Shown here piece after piece: positions 1 through 5,493 of a stretch of DNA of 5,994 nt. Numbering within the stretch: the stretch's first letter is position 1; each line of letters opens with the position of its first letter. Source of the DNA: Alphaproteobacteria bacterium (lineage in GTDB: Bacteria; Pseudomonadota; Gammaproteobacteria; JAGOUN01); the NCBI GenBank assembly GCA_021151585.1, contig JAGKWX010000043.1, positions 1 to 5,994 of the forward strand, given 5' to 3'. The notes under the pieces are model-generated. The model saw only the letters and a program-made list of their open reading frames with translations, did no database searches and was not told where the DNA came from. The translations under genes were made by a program, and so were the position numbers.

Positions 1-19
1 CTTTTAAAAAATGGAAAAA

Positions 20-48
20 TTGATTATTATCTATTTAAATCATAGACT
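20..48 (+). promoter_or_regulatory. Candidate sigma-70 promoter of the repressor gene
   Basis: TTGATT (20-25) and TAGACT (43-48) are separated by 17 bp, each matching four of six consensus positions. The predicted transcript would start near 55 and leave a leader of about 40 nt before the GTG at 95. The right half overlaps the palindrome at 42-57, as expected for an autorepressed promoter. Seen by pattern only. Confidence 0.45.
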
Positions 49-57
49 TATGTCTAT
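42..57. promoter_or_regulatory. Candidate operator palindrome ATAGAC-TTAT-GTCTAT
   Basis: A perfect 6+4+6 inverted repeat, ATAGACTTATGTCTAT, overlaps the candidate -10 and the expected transcription start of the repressor gene. Flanking AAAT (37-40) and ATTT (56-59) extend the symmetry imperfectly. Dimeric HTH/S24 repressors bind palindromes of about this size, so this is the natural candidate for its autoregulatory operator. No second copy was seen in the window. Confidence 0.5.
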
Positions 58-94
58 TTGGGTGTTTTACCCCAAAAATAAGCAAGGCGGCCCC

Positions 95-736
95 GTGATA
101 GATCAAATCTTAAAAATACTGATGTTTAAGCAAGACAAGCGCGTCACCCAAGTTGCTCGCGAAGCAGATATTCCACAGCAAACATTGCAACGAATTGTGG
201 CGGGCTTATCGCCCAACCCCCATCAAAAAACATTAGGTGCATTAGCAGAATACTTTTCTGTTTCTATCAACCAACTGACGGGCAAAGAACCGCTTCCCGA
301 AGATCAAGCAGTTGTTGCGCTACCATTGGTCAAACCACAAAACATGCACCAAGCACCGCGCCTGGACCAGGTTAACGTTGAAAAATATCTAGAAACGCGA
401 GATAAAAACTTAGTCACTGGCTGCTTAACCGTTGAAGGCGAACCGTCAAATAACACTTTTGTCATCAACATGAATGACTCTTCCATGGAGCCATACGTGC
501 CGCAAAACGCCGTACTTATCTTAGATCATGGCCGAGCGCCACGCGATCGTGATTTCGTCCTAGCCAGCCTAGAAGACACGCAAACCCAGGTGTTTCGCCA
601 AATTTTAATTGATGGCGAACGTCGTTACTTAAAACCCATGAACCCCGATCTAGCCGCCTTTCCTATGCGATTATTAAAACCAGAAGATCGCATCCTTGGC
701 ACATTAACAGAATTGCGACACCGTTACGATCAATAG
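95..736 (+). CDS. HTH/S24-type transcriptional repressor (CI/LexA-like)
   Basis: Predicted DNA-binding repressor of the phage CI/C2 type, 213 residues from the GTG at 95. Residues about 5-63 form an XRE-like helix-turn-helix (TQVAREADIPQQTLQRIVAG, 18-37). A linker follows, then a C-terminal S24/LexA-like domain (about 75-213) with DSSMEP at 128-133, where Ser130 aligns with the LexA/CI nucleophile, and LKPMNP at 179-184, which matches the lambda CI motif LQPLNP. The base position of the dyad, Lys in LexA and CI, aligns here with Arg168 (VFRQI), so RecA-stimulated self-cleavage may be weak or lost. The frame is open back to an ATG at 11, but the GTG is preferred: AAGG lies 7 nt upstream, the HTH begins right after it, and a promoter plus palindrome occupies 20-57. 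The target is unknown; autoregulation is likely. No phage genes adjoin it. Confidence 0.85.
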   Translation: MIDQILKILMFKQDKRVTQVAREADIPQQTLQRIVAGLSPNPHQKTLGALAEYFSVSINQLTGKEPLPEDQAVVALPLVKPQNMHQAPRLDQVNVEKYLETRDKNLVTGCLTVEGEPSNNTFVINMNDSSMEPYVPQNAVLILDHGRAPRDRDFVLASLEDTQTQVFRQILIDGERRYLKPMNPDLAAFPMRLLKPEDRILGTLTELRHRYDQ

Positions 737-757
737 AGACTGAAAATTACCCTCTAT

Positions 758-817
758 GTCGCATCTGCGGGCTCGCCGGACTATCGAAATCAATTTTTCG
801 ACTAAGCGACGATTTTT
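758..817 (+). terminator. Weak candidate terminator after the repressor gene
   Basis: GTCGC (758-762) can pair with GCGAC (806-810), enclosing an inner hairpin TCGAAA/TTTCGA (784-789 with 796-801, 6-nt loop). A run of five T (813-817) follows. The outer stem is short and the enclosed sequence long, so this is only a possible intrinsic terminator separating the repressor from the aldolase gene. Confidence 0.25.
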
Positions 818-829
818 CTCTAAACCTGC

Positions 830-887
830 TTAATCATCAAAACTTGATTGTCACCCGCAGCTTCAGTACCATTAATCATCCAAACTT
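830..887 (+). repeat. Pair of 16-bp direct repeats, 42-bp period, around the aldolase promoter
   Basis: TTAATCATCAAAACTT (830-845) recurs as TTAATCATCCAAACTT (872-887): 15 of 16 positions match, offset 42 bp, about four helical turns. The first copy touches the candidate -35 hexamer and the second begins at the end of the candidate -10 and covers the predicted start site. The geometry suits two sites for one regulator on the same DNA face. No matching regulator is known from the sequence. Confidence 0.5.
844..872 (+). promoter_or_regulatory. Candidate promoter of the aldolase gene
   Basis: TTGATT (844-849) and TACCAT (867-872) with a 17-bp spacer, four of six consensus matches each. The predicted start is near 879, giving a short leader into the ribosome site AGGA (890-893), which sits 7 nt before the ATG at 901. 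The -35 and the start region are each overlapped by one copy of the 16-bp direct repeat. Confidence 0.45.
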
Positions 888-900
888 ATAGGAATCTGTC

Positions 901-1968
901 ATGGCACTTATTTCACTTCGCCAATTACTCGACCACGCGGCTGAATATCAATACGGCGTCCCAGCATTCAATGTAAATAATCTAGAACAAATGCGCGCCA
1001 TCATGGAAGCCGCAGATGAGACAAACAGCCCGGTAATCGTACAGGCCTCAGCTGGCGCAAGAAAATATGCGGGCGCACCGTTTTTACGGCACTTAATTTT
1101 AGCAGCAATTGAAGAATACCCCCATATTCCCGTCTGCATGCATCAAGATCATGGCACATCACCTGATGTTTGCCAACGCTCAATTCAATTAGGTTTTTCA
1201 TCTGTCATGATGGATGGTTCACTCAAAGAAGATATGAAAACTCCGTCAAGCTATGAATACAATGTTGAAGTAACACAGCAAGTCGTCGCCATGGCGCATG
1301 CTTGCGGTGTTTCTGTCGAGGGTGAATTAGGTTGTTTAGGGTCACTCGAAACCGGTATCGCTGGCGAAGAAGATGGCTCTGGCGCGGAAGGCGTATTATC
1401 TCACGATCAATTATTAACAAATCCAGAACAAGCGGCCGATTTCGTGCAACACACCAAAGTAGATGCTTTGGCAATTGCCATTGGCACCAGCCACGGCGCA
1501 TATAAATTTACTCGACCACCAACAGGCGATATTCTAGCCATTGACAGAATTAAAGCTATTCATAATCGCATTCCTAACACCCACTTAGTGATGCACGGGT
1601 CATCATCAGTGCCGCAAGATTGGCTGAAAATAATTAATGAAAACGGTGGTGCTATGGGCGAAACCTACGGCGTACCCATACAAGAAATTCAAGAAGGTAT
1701 TAAAAACGGCGTCCGTAAAATCAATATTGATACCGATTTACGCATGGCGTGCACCGGCGCCATTCGAAAATTTCTTGTCGACAAACCAGCAGAATTTGAT
1801 CCACGCAAATATCTAGGTGTTTCTAAAGATGCAATGAAACAAATTTGTATTGATCGCTACAACCAATTCGGTACTGCGGGTCACGCAGATAAGATTAAAG
1901 TATTATCCTTAGAACAAATGTTTCAACGTTACGCTGTGGGCGAACTAGATCCGTTAATACGAAGGTAA
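901..1968 (+). CDS. fba: Fructose-bisphosphate aldolase, class II (Calvin cycle subtype)
   Basis: Cytosolic zinc enzyme that reversibly cleaves fructose 1,6-bisphosphate to glyceraldehyde 3-phosphate and dihydroxyacetone phosphate, in glycolysis, gluconeogenesis and pentose recycling. The 355 residues span the complete TIM barrel at the usual length of this subtype. GVPAFNVNN (19-27) opens the barrel. HQDHG (81-85) holds the catalytic Asp83 and zinc ligand His84; VEGELG (139-144) holds Glu140; TSHGAYKF (196-203) holds His198; MHGSSSVP (231-238) holds His232. INIDTDLR (274-281) forms the phosphate/substrate loop with Asn275. The start is secured by AGGA at 890-893 and an N-terminus typical of the family. 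It lies alone, 164 bp downstream of the repressor and not next to pgk or pyk, with its own candidate promoter. No key residue is missing. 'Calvin cycle subtype' is a family label and does not imply carbon fixation here. Confidence 0.97.
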   Translation: MALISLRQLLDHAAEYQYGVPAFNVNNLEQMRAIMEAADETNSPVIVQASAGARKYAGAPFLRHLILAAIEEYPHIPVCMHQDHGTSPDVCQRSIQLGFSSVMMDGSLKEDMKTPSSYEYNVEVTQQVVAMAHACGVSVEGELGCLGSLETGIAGEEDGSGAEGVLSHDQLLTNPEQAADFVQHTKVDALAIAIGTSHGAYKFTRPPTGDILAIDRIKAIHNRIPNTHLVMHGSSSVPQDWLKIINENGGAMGETYGVPIQEIQEGIKNGVRKINIDTDLRMACTGAIRKFLVDKPAEFDPRKYLGVSKDAMKQICIDRYNQFGTAGHADKIKVLSLEQMFQRYAVGELDPLIRR

Positions 1969-2041
1969 TCAAAGAAAGCGCTCTGATAAAATTCATCATC
2001 ACTTGAAGCAACAACTGCACCTATGTCTCGTCAGGTCTTGA

Positions 2042-2151
2042 GGTGCTAGATTTTCGGGACATGTGGCTATTGTTGATAGTGAGCAGGGCGCGCTAGAAAT
2101 GCTTTCAATGACAACCGAGCTTGTCGATATGGTCTTTGCTCCTGAAATTAA
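2042..2151 (+). pseudogene. Decayed response-regulator receiver fragment (hybrid kinase remnant)
   Basis: The frame opened after a TGA (2039-2041) reads GHVAIVDSEQGALEML, then TELVDMVFAPEI (to 2149), and ends at a TAG at 2177-2179. This resembles the middle of a hybrid-kinase receiver: the 'G..V..V.SG..ALEML' strand and helix, then 'YDLVFMDIGLPEI'. About four residues equivalent to DIGL, including the phosphoacceptor Asp, are missing between VFA and PEI. The acidic N-terminal ILLVEDN strand is not readable in this frame and no start codon is available. The similarity is from memory of the family, not a search. It lies directly before an Hpt-like fragment, which is the usual domain order. Confidence 0.5.
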
Positions 2152-2268
2152 ACAGCTTATCAGTATCATGATAATCTAGAGCTTAGAAAAGCGTTGCCTA
2201 AATTTTTAGGTGGTTTATGTTATATTAATGCGCCAGCACCAAAACAAGCAGAGCTGTGCTGGCATTGA
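2152..2268 (+). pseudogene. Decayed histidine-phosphotransfer (Hpt) fragment
   Basis: In a different frame from the receiver remnant, 2152-2268 reads TAYQYHDNLELRKALPKFLG, then GLCYINAPAPKQAE, and stops at TGA 2266-2268. This resembles the C-terminal Hpt domain of hybrid kinases, where 'LVHKLHGGLCY.GAP.LK.A' carries the phosphorylated His. Here Pro (CCT, 2197-2199) stands where the His would be, one base away from CAT. The preceding TAA (2149-2151), the frame change from the receiver fragment and the early stop show it is not functional. Order and spacing point to a single ancestral hybrid kinase whose upstream part is gone. Confidence 0.5.
2232..2263. repeat. 8-bp inverted repeat GCCAGCAC/GTGCTGGC
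   Basis: GCCAGCAC (2232-2239) and GTGCTGGC (2256-2263) form a perfect 8-bp GC-rich stem with a 16-nt loop. AAT (2227-2229) and ATT (2264-2266) add three pairs across a 2-nt bulge. No T-run follows, so it does not look like an intrinsic terminator. It lies in the Hpt remnant, about 100 bp upstream of the membrane-protein gene. It may be chance or a leader structure. Confidence 0.3.
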
Positions 2269-2363
2269 ACCAGAGCAGCGTGGTAAAGAATTCATTTTAA
2301 GCTTTTCTTTTTGCTGAAAATGATGTAAAAAACGTTTATTCTCCAGTACATACAAAAATCATT

Positions 2364-3896
2364 ATGTCCCAGCTTACTTCTTCGAACAAGTCCTCATTAG
2401 CGTTATTGTTAAAGTATCATATTAAAGAAAATCATCTGCCATCCGGATTTTCTGTTGGGTTAGGCCAGTGCGCTTTAATGCTTATTGCTGCAGCTGGTTT
2501 TCTTTATTTTAAGCCGGCGGCAGATTTTTCTGAACATGAAAAGGTTGGGATTGATAAAAATACACAAGCCATCTTAAATGCAATGAGCACCTGTTATTCT
2601 GCGTTTATTGTTTTGTGCGCAGCAACAATCTTTTTCTATCGATTCCATGTTAAGCCTCAACAGGTACCCAAAGAATTAATTGATGCTATTGAAGCGCCTT
2701 TTACTGAGGCAGAATATTTGCGCAAAAATGTGATTCTAGGAACAGCTGCTGCTTTATCTGCGGTACCTTTTGTTACTTTGGCGTATATGTCTTACGCTTC
2801 TTTACCAAATTATTTGTTTTACCCTTTTTTAGGTTATATATTTCTAGCCAATACTTTTTTACATTTCTTGCCAATTAAGCTTATTTTAGACGACCCTCTT
2901 TATGGCGCCATTCCACGTTATATCAAAAAACAACTATGGGATTGCTTAGGATTGAGCGAACAGAAAAAAGCAGCTCTAGATCAACAGGCACAGAGCGAAA
3001 TTTCTCAATTAATAGGAGCATTAAATTCTCATTTTGCAGCACTGATGAACGATCTTCCAAATGCTGAAACCAATTTAAGCAAGATAAAAGCTTATGATTA
3101 TGATGACTTTATAACAAATGCTTCTTTTTCCTTACCAAGCACATCTTCACTAACACCCCAAGAGAAACAAGTGACGCGAATACTTGGAGTATTTTTAGTG
3201 ATCACTTCTTGTATTGGTTATTTAGCAAATCCATACCTTGTGTTTAACCAGGAGCTTGGTTTTGCTGCATGGCAAGCTGCGCTGATCACGCTCACTCCAA
3301 CGTTTTTTTTAGGCGTTTTATTTACTTACTTTGGTGATACCATGGGCCAAAGATTGTGGTCTGACATCAAATTAAACGCGCAATATTTTTATCGATTTTT
3401 CAAGCAAGACCCTACCAATCCCCCTGTGTTTTTTACAACACCTATTTTCAAATTGTATCCAACGACTGCCATAATATGCATATCGTGCAATGTATTTCTT
3501 TCAATATTCTCGGCGGCGGCAGCGATGGAGATGATTCATTACGCGTTTTCTAATCAAGCCTCTCAGCAAGCCTTATTATTATTGTACATTATTGCCCAAA
3601 TAGGCATTACGATTATTGGCATCTATGCTCCGTTAGATTATCAGCAAATGCTAATGACCTATTATGCGTTGTATCTGGAATCGGGCGTAAAGCGTGAAAT
3701 TATGACCTTTTTTGAAGGTATGAATGCTTTACAGGGAGATTGTTATCGCCTTAAACCGCGCTTGACCCAAGATCAAGAGATAGAGATAGATTTTTCTGAG
3801 CAGTCTCTAAAATCGCCTTCGATTTCATCTTGTTTTTCTTGGTGTTATAGAGGCTGGCAAAGTAGCGAAGAAAATAAGCGACCGTTGTTAGGATAA
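2364..3896 (+). CDS. Polytopic membrane protein of unknown function, eight predicted helices
   Basis: A 510-residue inner-membrane protein I do not recognise. Hydrophobic segments lie near 32-50, 74-93, 123-143, 149-175, 271-295, 301-323, 367-388 and 402-422: four, then a polar domain of about 95 residues (176-270) rich in Ala, Gln, Lys and Asp, then four more. The tail (423-510) is polar, with a Cys/Trp cluster SCFSWCYRGW (489-498) and an ending ENKRPLLG. The central loop contains YDYDDF (244-249). No transporter signature, nucleotide-binding site or signal peptide is visible. The ATG at 2364 is chosen because the next Met (39) lies inside the first helix; it has no convincing Shine-Dalgarno sequence, so translation may be weak. 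Even helix count puts both termini on the same side. It converges with the downstream minus-strand gene. An orphan transporter, scaffold or host-interaction protein is possible but unsupported. Confidence 0.85.
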   Translation: MSQLTSSNKSSLALLLKYHIKENHLPSGFSVGLGQCALMLIAAAGFLYFKPAADFSEHEKVGIDKNTQAILNAMSTCYSAFIVLCAATIFFYRFHVKPQQVPKELIDAIEAPFTEAEYLRKNVILGTAAALSAVPFVTLAYMSYASLPNYLFYPFLGYIFLANTFLHFLPIKLILDDPLYGAIPRYIKKQLWDCLGLSEQKKAALDQQAQSEISQLIGALNSHFAALMNDLPNAETNLSKIKAYDYDDFITNASFSLPSTSSLTPQEKQVTRILGVFLVITSCIGYLANPYLVFNQELGFAAWQAALITLTPTFFLGVLFTYFGDTMGQRLWSDIKLNAQYFYRFFKQDPTNPPVFFTTPIFKLYPTTAIICISCNVFLSIFSAAAAMEMIHYAFSNQASQQALLLLYIIAQIGITIIGIYAPLDYQQMLMTYYALYLESGVKREIMTFFEGMNALQGDCYRLKPRLTQDQEIEIDFSEQSLKSPSISSCFSWCYRGWQSSEENKRPLLG

Positions 3897-3916
3897 ACAG
3901 TGTTGCTGTAGACTTA

Positions 3917-3964
3917 ATTCTGAAATACGCTCCTATCAAGCGTATTTCAAGAATATAAGTTTTT
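3917..3964 (+). terminator. Intrinsic terminator of the membrane-protein gene
   Basis: TGAAATACGCT (3921-3931) pairs perfectly with AGCGTATTTCA (3939-3949) over 11 bp with a 7-nt loop. ATTC (3917-3920) and GAAT (3951-3954) extend the stem by four pairs past one bulged A. Five T follow at 3960-3964. It starts 20 bp after the stop codon. The minus-strand side has no T-run, so termination is expected mainly for the plus strand. Confidence 0.65.
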
Positions 3965-3969
3965 AGGGC

Positions 3970-3998
3970 AAGGCTATGATTCCACAAAGCCTTATTTT
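3970..3998 (+). terminator. Second hairpin between the convergent genes
   Basis: AAGGCT (3970-3975) pairs with AGCCTT (3988-3993) around a 12-nt loop, followed by the T-rich stretch 3992-3998. It may back up the plus-strand terminator. Read on the other strand it lies immediately after the stop of the minus gene and could protect or shorten that transcript, though no T-run follows in that direction. Confidence 0.35.
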
Positions 3999-5268
3999 AA
4001 CTAGGTCTAGCATTGGCAACAGGGGTTGGGGTTTGCTGCTCCTGGAGAAGCAAGGTGTTATTTCTATCAAAAAATAGAGGGCTTGCTCTTTTCGGGCTTT
4101 CCGGCTCTTCTTGTGAAGATAATCCGCTAGACGTATCCGGGGACTGTAAACCGAGGACAGATGTAAGACGTTGCTCATCATCCTGAGTCTGTTTTTTGTC
4201 GGTAAGAGTAGTGATACGCTCTTCTGTTGCCCCACTCAGTTGAGCAACATGACTATTGATATCTTTTTCTGAAAGAAAAATTTTTTTCTTGCTCGATTTT
4301 TGTTTTAAAACATGGTTTTGTTCTGGAGTGTCTTGTGGTTCACTCTTGCGTTGTTGTTGTGCACGCTTCTTTTGCGAATCTGCTAAAGTCAAAAAATGAA
4401 AATCATCTGATTGAAAGCTGTTAAAGCATTCCAATACCTTTTTATTTGTTGAATTTTGACCAAAAAAATAAGCAAGATAAACATGTCTTTCAGGAGTGAT
4501 TAGCTGATTAATTTCAGGTAGCAAAGCATTTCGAGGTATTGCGTGAGAGCGACACATTTCAACCATAGCCAGCTCTTCAAGGACATACGCTTTGCTTAAC
4601 TGAGTAGCCATTACAATATCAAACTCAATCCGGTCATCATCGTTGTCTTCAGATTCTATTTTAGCTGCTCTTTGAATAAAACCTTGCACAAAGGTTCCGA
4701 CAGTGTGATCAACAAGATCGTGAAATTTTCTTATTTTTGGAGCCCGGTATTTTTCCTTGTACTCATCTTCGCTAATAGGGGTTGTGCCTTCGGCGCGGTA
4801 CATTCTATCGATGTATTCTTTTTTCAAAGAGTAAGTCTCATGCGAGGTCCAATCATCCCAGCGTGTAAAACTCACTGGAATAGTAAACTTGGGAATATGA
4901 CGAGCGGCTTTTTCGCTAACACCTTCTCCACGCCACCTTGCTTGAACAGCATTAATCCAATTCACCCCATCTTCTAAAGCACGCTCTAGGGCTCGTGTCT
5001 GCTTTAAAGATTTTGTTTCAGAGTTATTGGTTTCTTCTTGTTGAATAGGCATCTTCATTTCTTCTGTAAAACGATGAAGACTATCGACGACGACAATAAT
5101 GCAGGCTGCAAAATTCTCATTAATTAACTGAACAGTTTGATCCCAAGCATCTTGTTCATGGTACTTTTGACCGACACTAATAGGTAGGATACAAATAGAA
5201 GATTTGGTCGCACCTCTAAGGCTATCGCCTTTATTCTCATCTCTGAATTCTACAATATCTACTGGCAT
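3997..5268 (-). CDS. Cyclodipeptide-synthase-like protein with long C-terminal tail
   Basis: Candidate member of the tRNA-dependent cyclodipeptide synthases, which use two aminoacyl-tRNAs to make diketopiperazines on a class-I-aaRS-like Rossmann fold. Landmarks occur in family order. ICILPISVGQKYH (25-37) resembles AlbC IGISAGNSYF, keeping the nucleophile Ser (Ser31), Gly33 and Tyr36. IIVVVDSLH (57-65) matches the next strand (VVYVDTHI in AlbC). KAYVLEELAM (226-235) matches YVLAEAPLF, with Tyr228 and Glu232 in the aminoacyl-pocket positions. The Asn of NYQ-type enzymes is Gln34, and the later conserved Tyr is not obvious. Known members have about 220-290 residues; here residues ~295-423 add a low-complexity tail of basic, Gln-rich and acidic Pro/Ser patches. 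ATG 5268 is chosen because GGAGGT (5276-5281) stands 7 nt upstream; a GTG at 5286 is in frame. No cyclodipeptide oxidase, P450 or methyltransferase adjoins. The assignment is by remembered motifs, not a search; activity is uncertain. Confidence 0.55.
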   Translation of the reverse strand: MPVDIVEFRDENKGDSLRGATKSSICILPISVGQKYHEQDAWDQTVQLINENFAACIIVVVDSLHRFTEEMKMPIQQEETNNSETKSLKQTRALERALEDGVNWINAVQARWRGEGVSEKAARHIPKFTIPVSFTRWDDWTSHETYSLKKEYIDRMYRAEGTTPISEDEYKEKYRAPKIRKFHDLVDHTVGTFVQGFIQRAAKIESEDNDDDRIEFDIVMATQLSKAYVLEELAMVEMCRSHAIPRNALLPEINQLITPERHVYLAYFFGQNSTNKKVLECFNSFQSDDFHFLTLADSQKKRAQQQRKSEPQDTPEQNHVLKQKSSKKKIFLSEKDINSHVAQLSGATEERITTLTDKKQTQDDEQRLTSVLGLQSPDTSSGLSSQEEPESPKRASPLFFDRNNTLLLQEQQTPTPVANARPS

Positions 5269-5275
5269 GAAAAAT

Positions 5276-5281
5276 ACCTCC
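5276..5281 (-). promoter_or_regulatory. Strong ribosome-binding site fixing the ATG at 5268
   Basis: On the minus strand GGAGGT precedes ATG (5268-5266) by 7 nt. It lies inside the longer open frame that would start at GTG 5286, so that upstream start is disfavoured and the protein begins MPVDIVEF. Confidence 0.75.
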
Positions 5282-5308
5282 GTCACCTATGATTCGTGAC
5301 TGCAAATG

Positions 5309-5338
5309 ATAAAAAAACTGCGCTCCGTGCATAGTCAA
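5309..5338 (-). promoter_or_regulatory. Candidate promoter of the cyclodipeptide-synthase-like gene
   Basis: On the minus strand TTGACT (5338-5333, five of six matches) and TTTTAT (5314-5309, four of six) are 18 bp apart, giving a leader of roughly 35 nt. A second candidate lies upstream: TTGTGA (5374-5369) and TATTAT (5352-5347), spacer 16 bp. Either or both could serve. Confidence 0.4.
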
Positions 5339-5407
5339 AAATATCCATAATAGACTCTCTCCATTCTCTCACAAGAGGACGTTTACAGCAATCCTAATTG
5401 TTTGTCG

Positions 5408-5421
5408 GCAGCCTAGGCGGC
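5408..5421. promoter_or_regulatory. GC-rich palindrome in the divergent intergenic region
   Basis: GCAGCCTAGGCGGC is a 14-bp near-palindrome with one mismatched pair and a perfect core GCCTAGGC (5411-5418), in otherwise AT-rich spacer DNA. It lies just upstream of the -35 candidate for the kinase gene and between the two divergent promoters, a position suited to a regulator site. No regulator can be named. Confidence 0.3.
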
Positions 5422-5429
5422 GAGAGTCC

Positions 5430-5458
5430 TTGACTAAGCAAGAGTTGTTGTGTTGAAT
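5430..5458 (+). promoter_or_regulatory. Candidate promoter of the histidine kinase gene
   Basis: TTGACT (5430-5435) and TTGAAT (5453-5458) with a 17-bp spacer; five and four of six consensus matches. The leader would be about 30 nt, ending in AGGG (5484-5487), which stands 6 nt before ATG 5494. Confidence 0.45.
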
Positions 5459-5493
5459 ACTTGTGCTATCGAAAGTATGAATAAGGGAAAATG

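Larger units (their letters stand above)
1969..2363. other. Gene-poor interval with kinase debris
   Basis: Between the aldolase stop and the membrane-protein start there is no intact reading frame. It contains the receiver-like and Hpt-like fragments (2042-2268), the inverted repeat at 2232-2263, and an AT-rich leader (about 2270-2363) without a clear gene. A weak promoter for the following gene could be TTGCTG (2311-2316) with TTTATT (2335-2340), 18-bp spacer. No good terminator for the aldolase was found; GCACCT/AGGTGC (2017-2022 with 2041-2046) is the nearest hairpin. Confidence 0.5.

Noticed and set aside
36..52. Similarity of the repressor operator region (AATCATAGACTTAT) to the aldolase repeat (AATCATCCAAACTTAT)
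   Set aside because: A two-base gap is needed for alignment and the symmetry differs (palindrome versus direct repeat), so chance in AT-rich DNA is the better explanation.
1223..1501. Minus-strand open frames inside the aldolase gene
   Set aside because: They are antisense to a fully conserved enzyme and show no start signals or recognisable content.
2017..2046. GCACCT/AGGTGC hairpin as aldolase terminator
   Set aside because: The stem is only 6 bp with an 18-nt loop, and the following T-run is short and displaced, so it was not listed as a terminator.
2325..2339. GTAAA-rich stretch as a CpxR box or PmrA-type box upstream of the membrane-protein gene
   Set aside because: The second half-site is inverted (TTTAT) rather than a direct GTAAA repeat and no TTAA-type tandem fits.
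4672..4977. Plus-strand 101-codon open frame
   Set aside because: It lies wholly antisense to the CDPS-like gene, has no ribosome site or domain, and its composition follows from the codons of the opposite strand.
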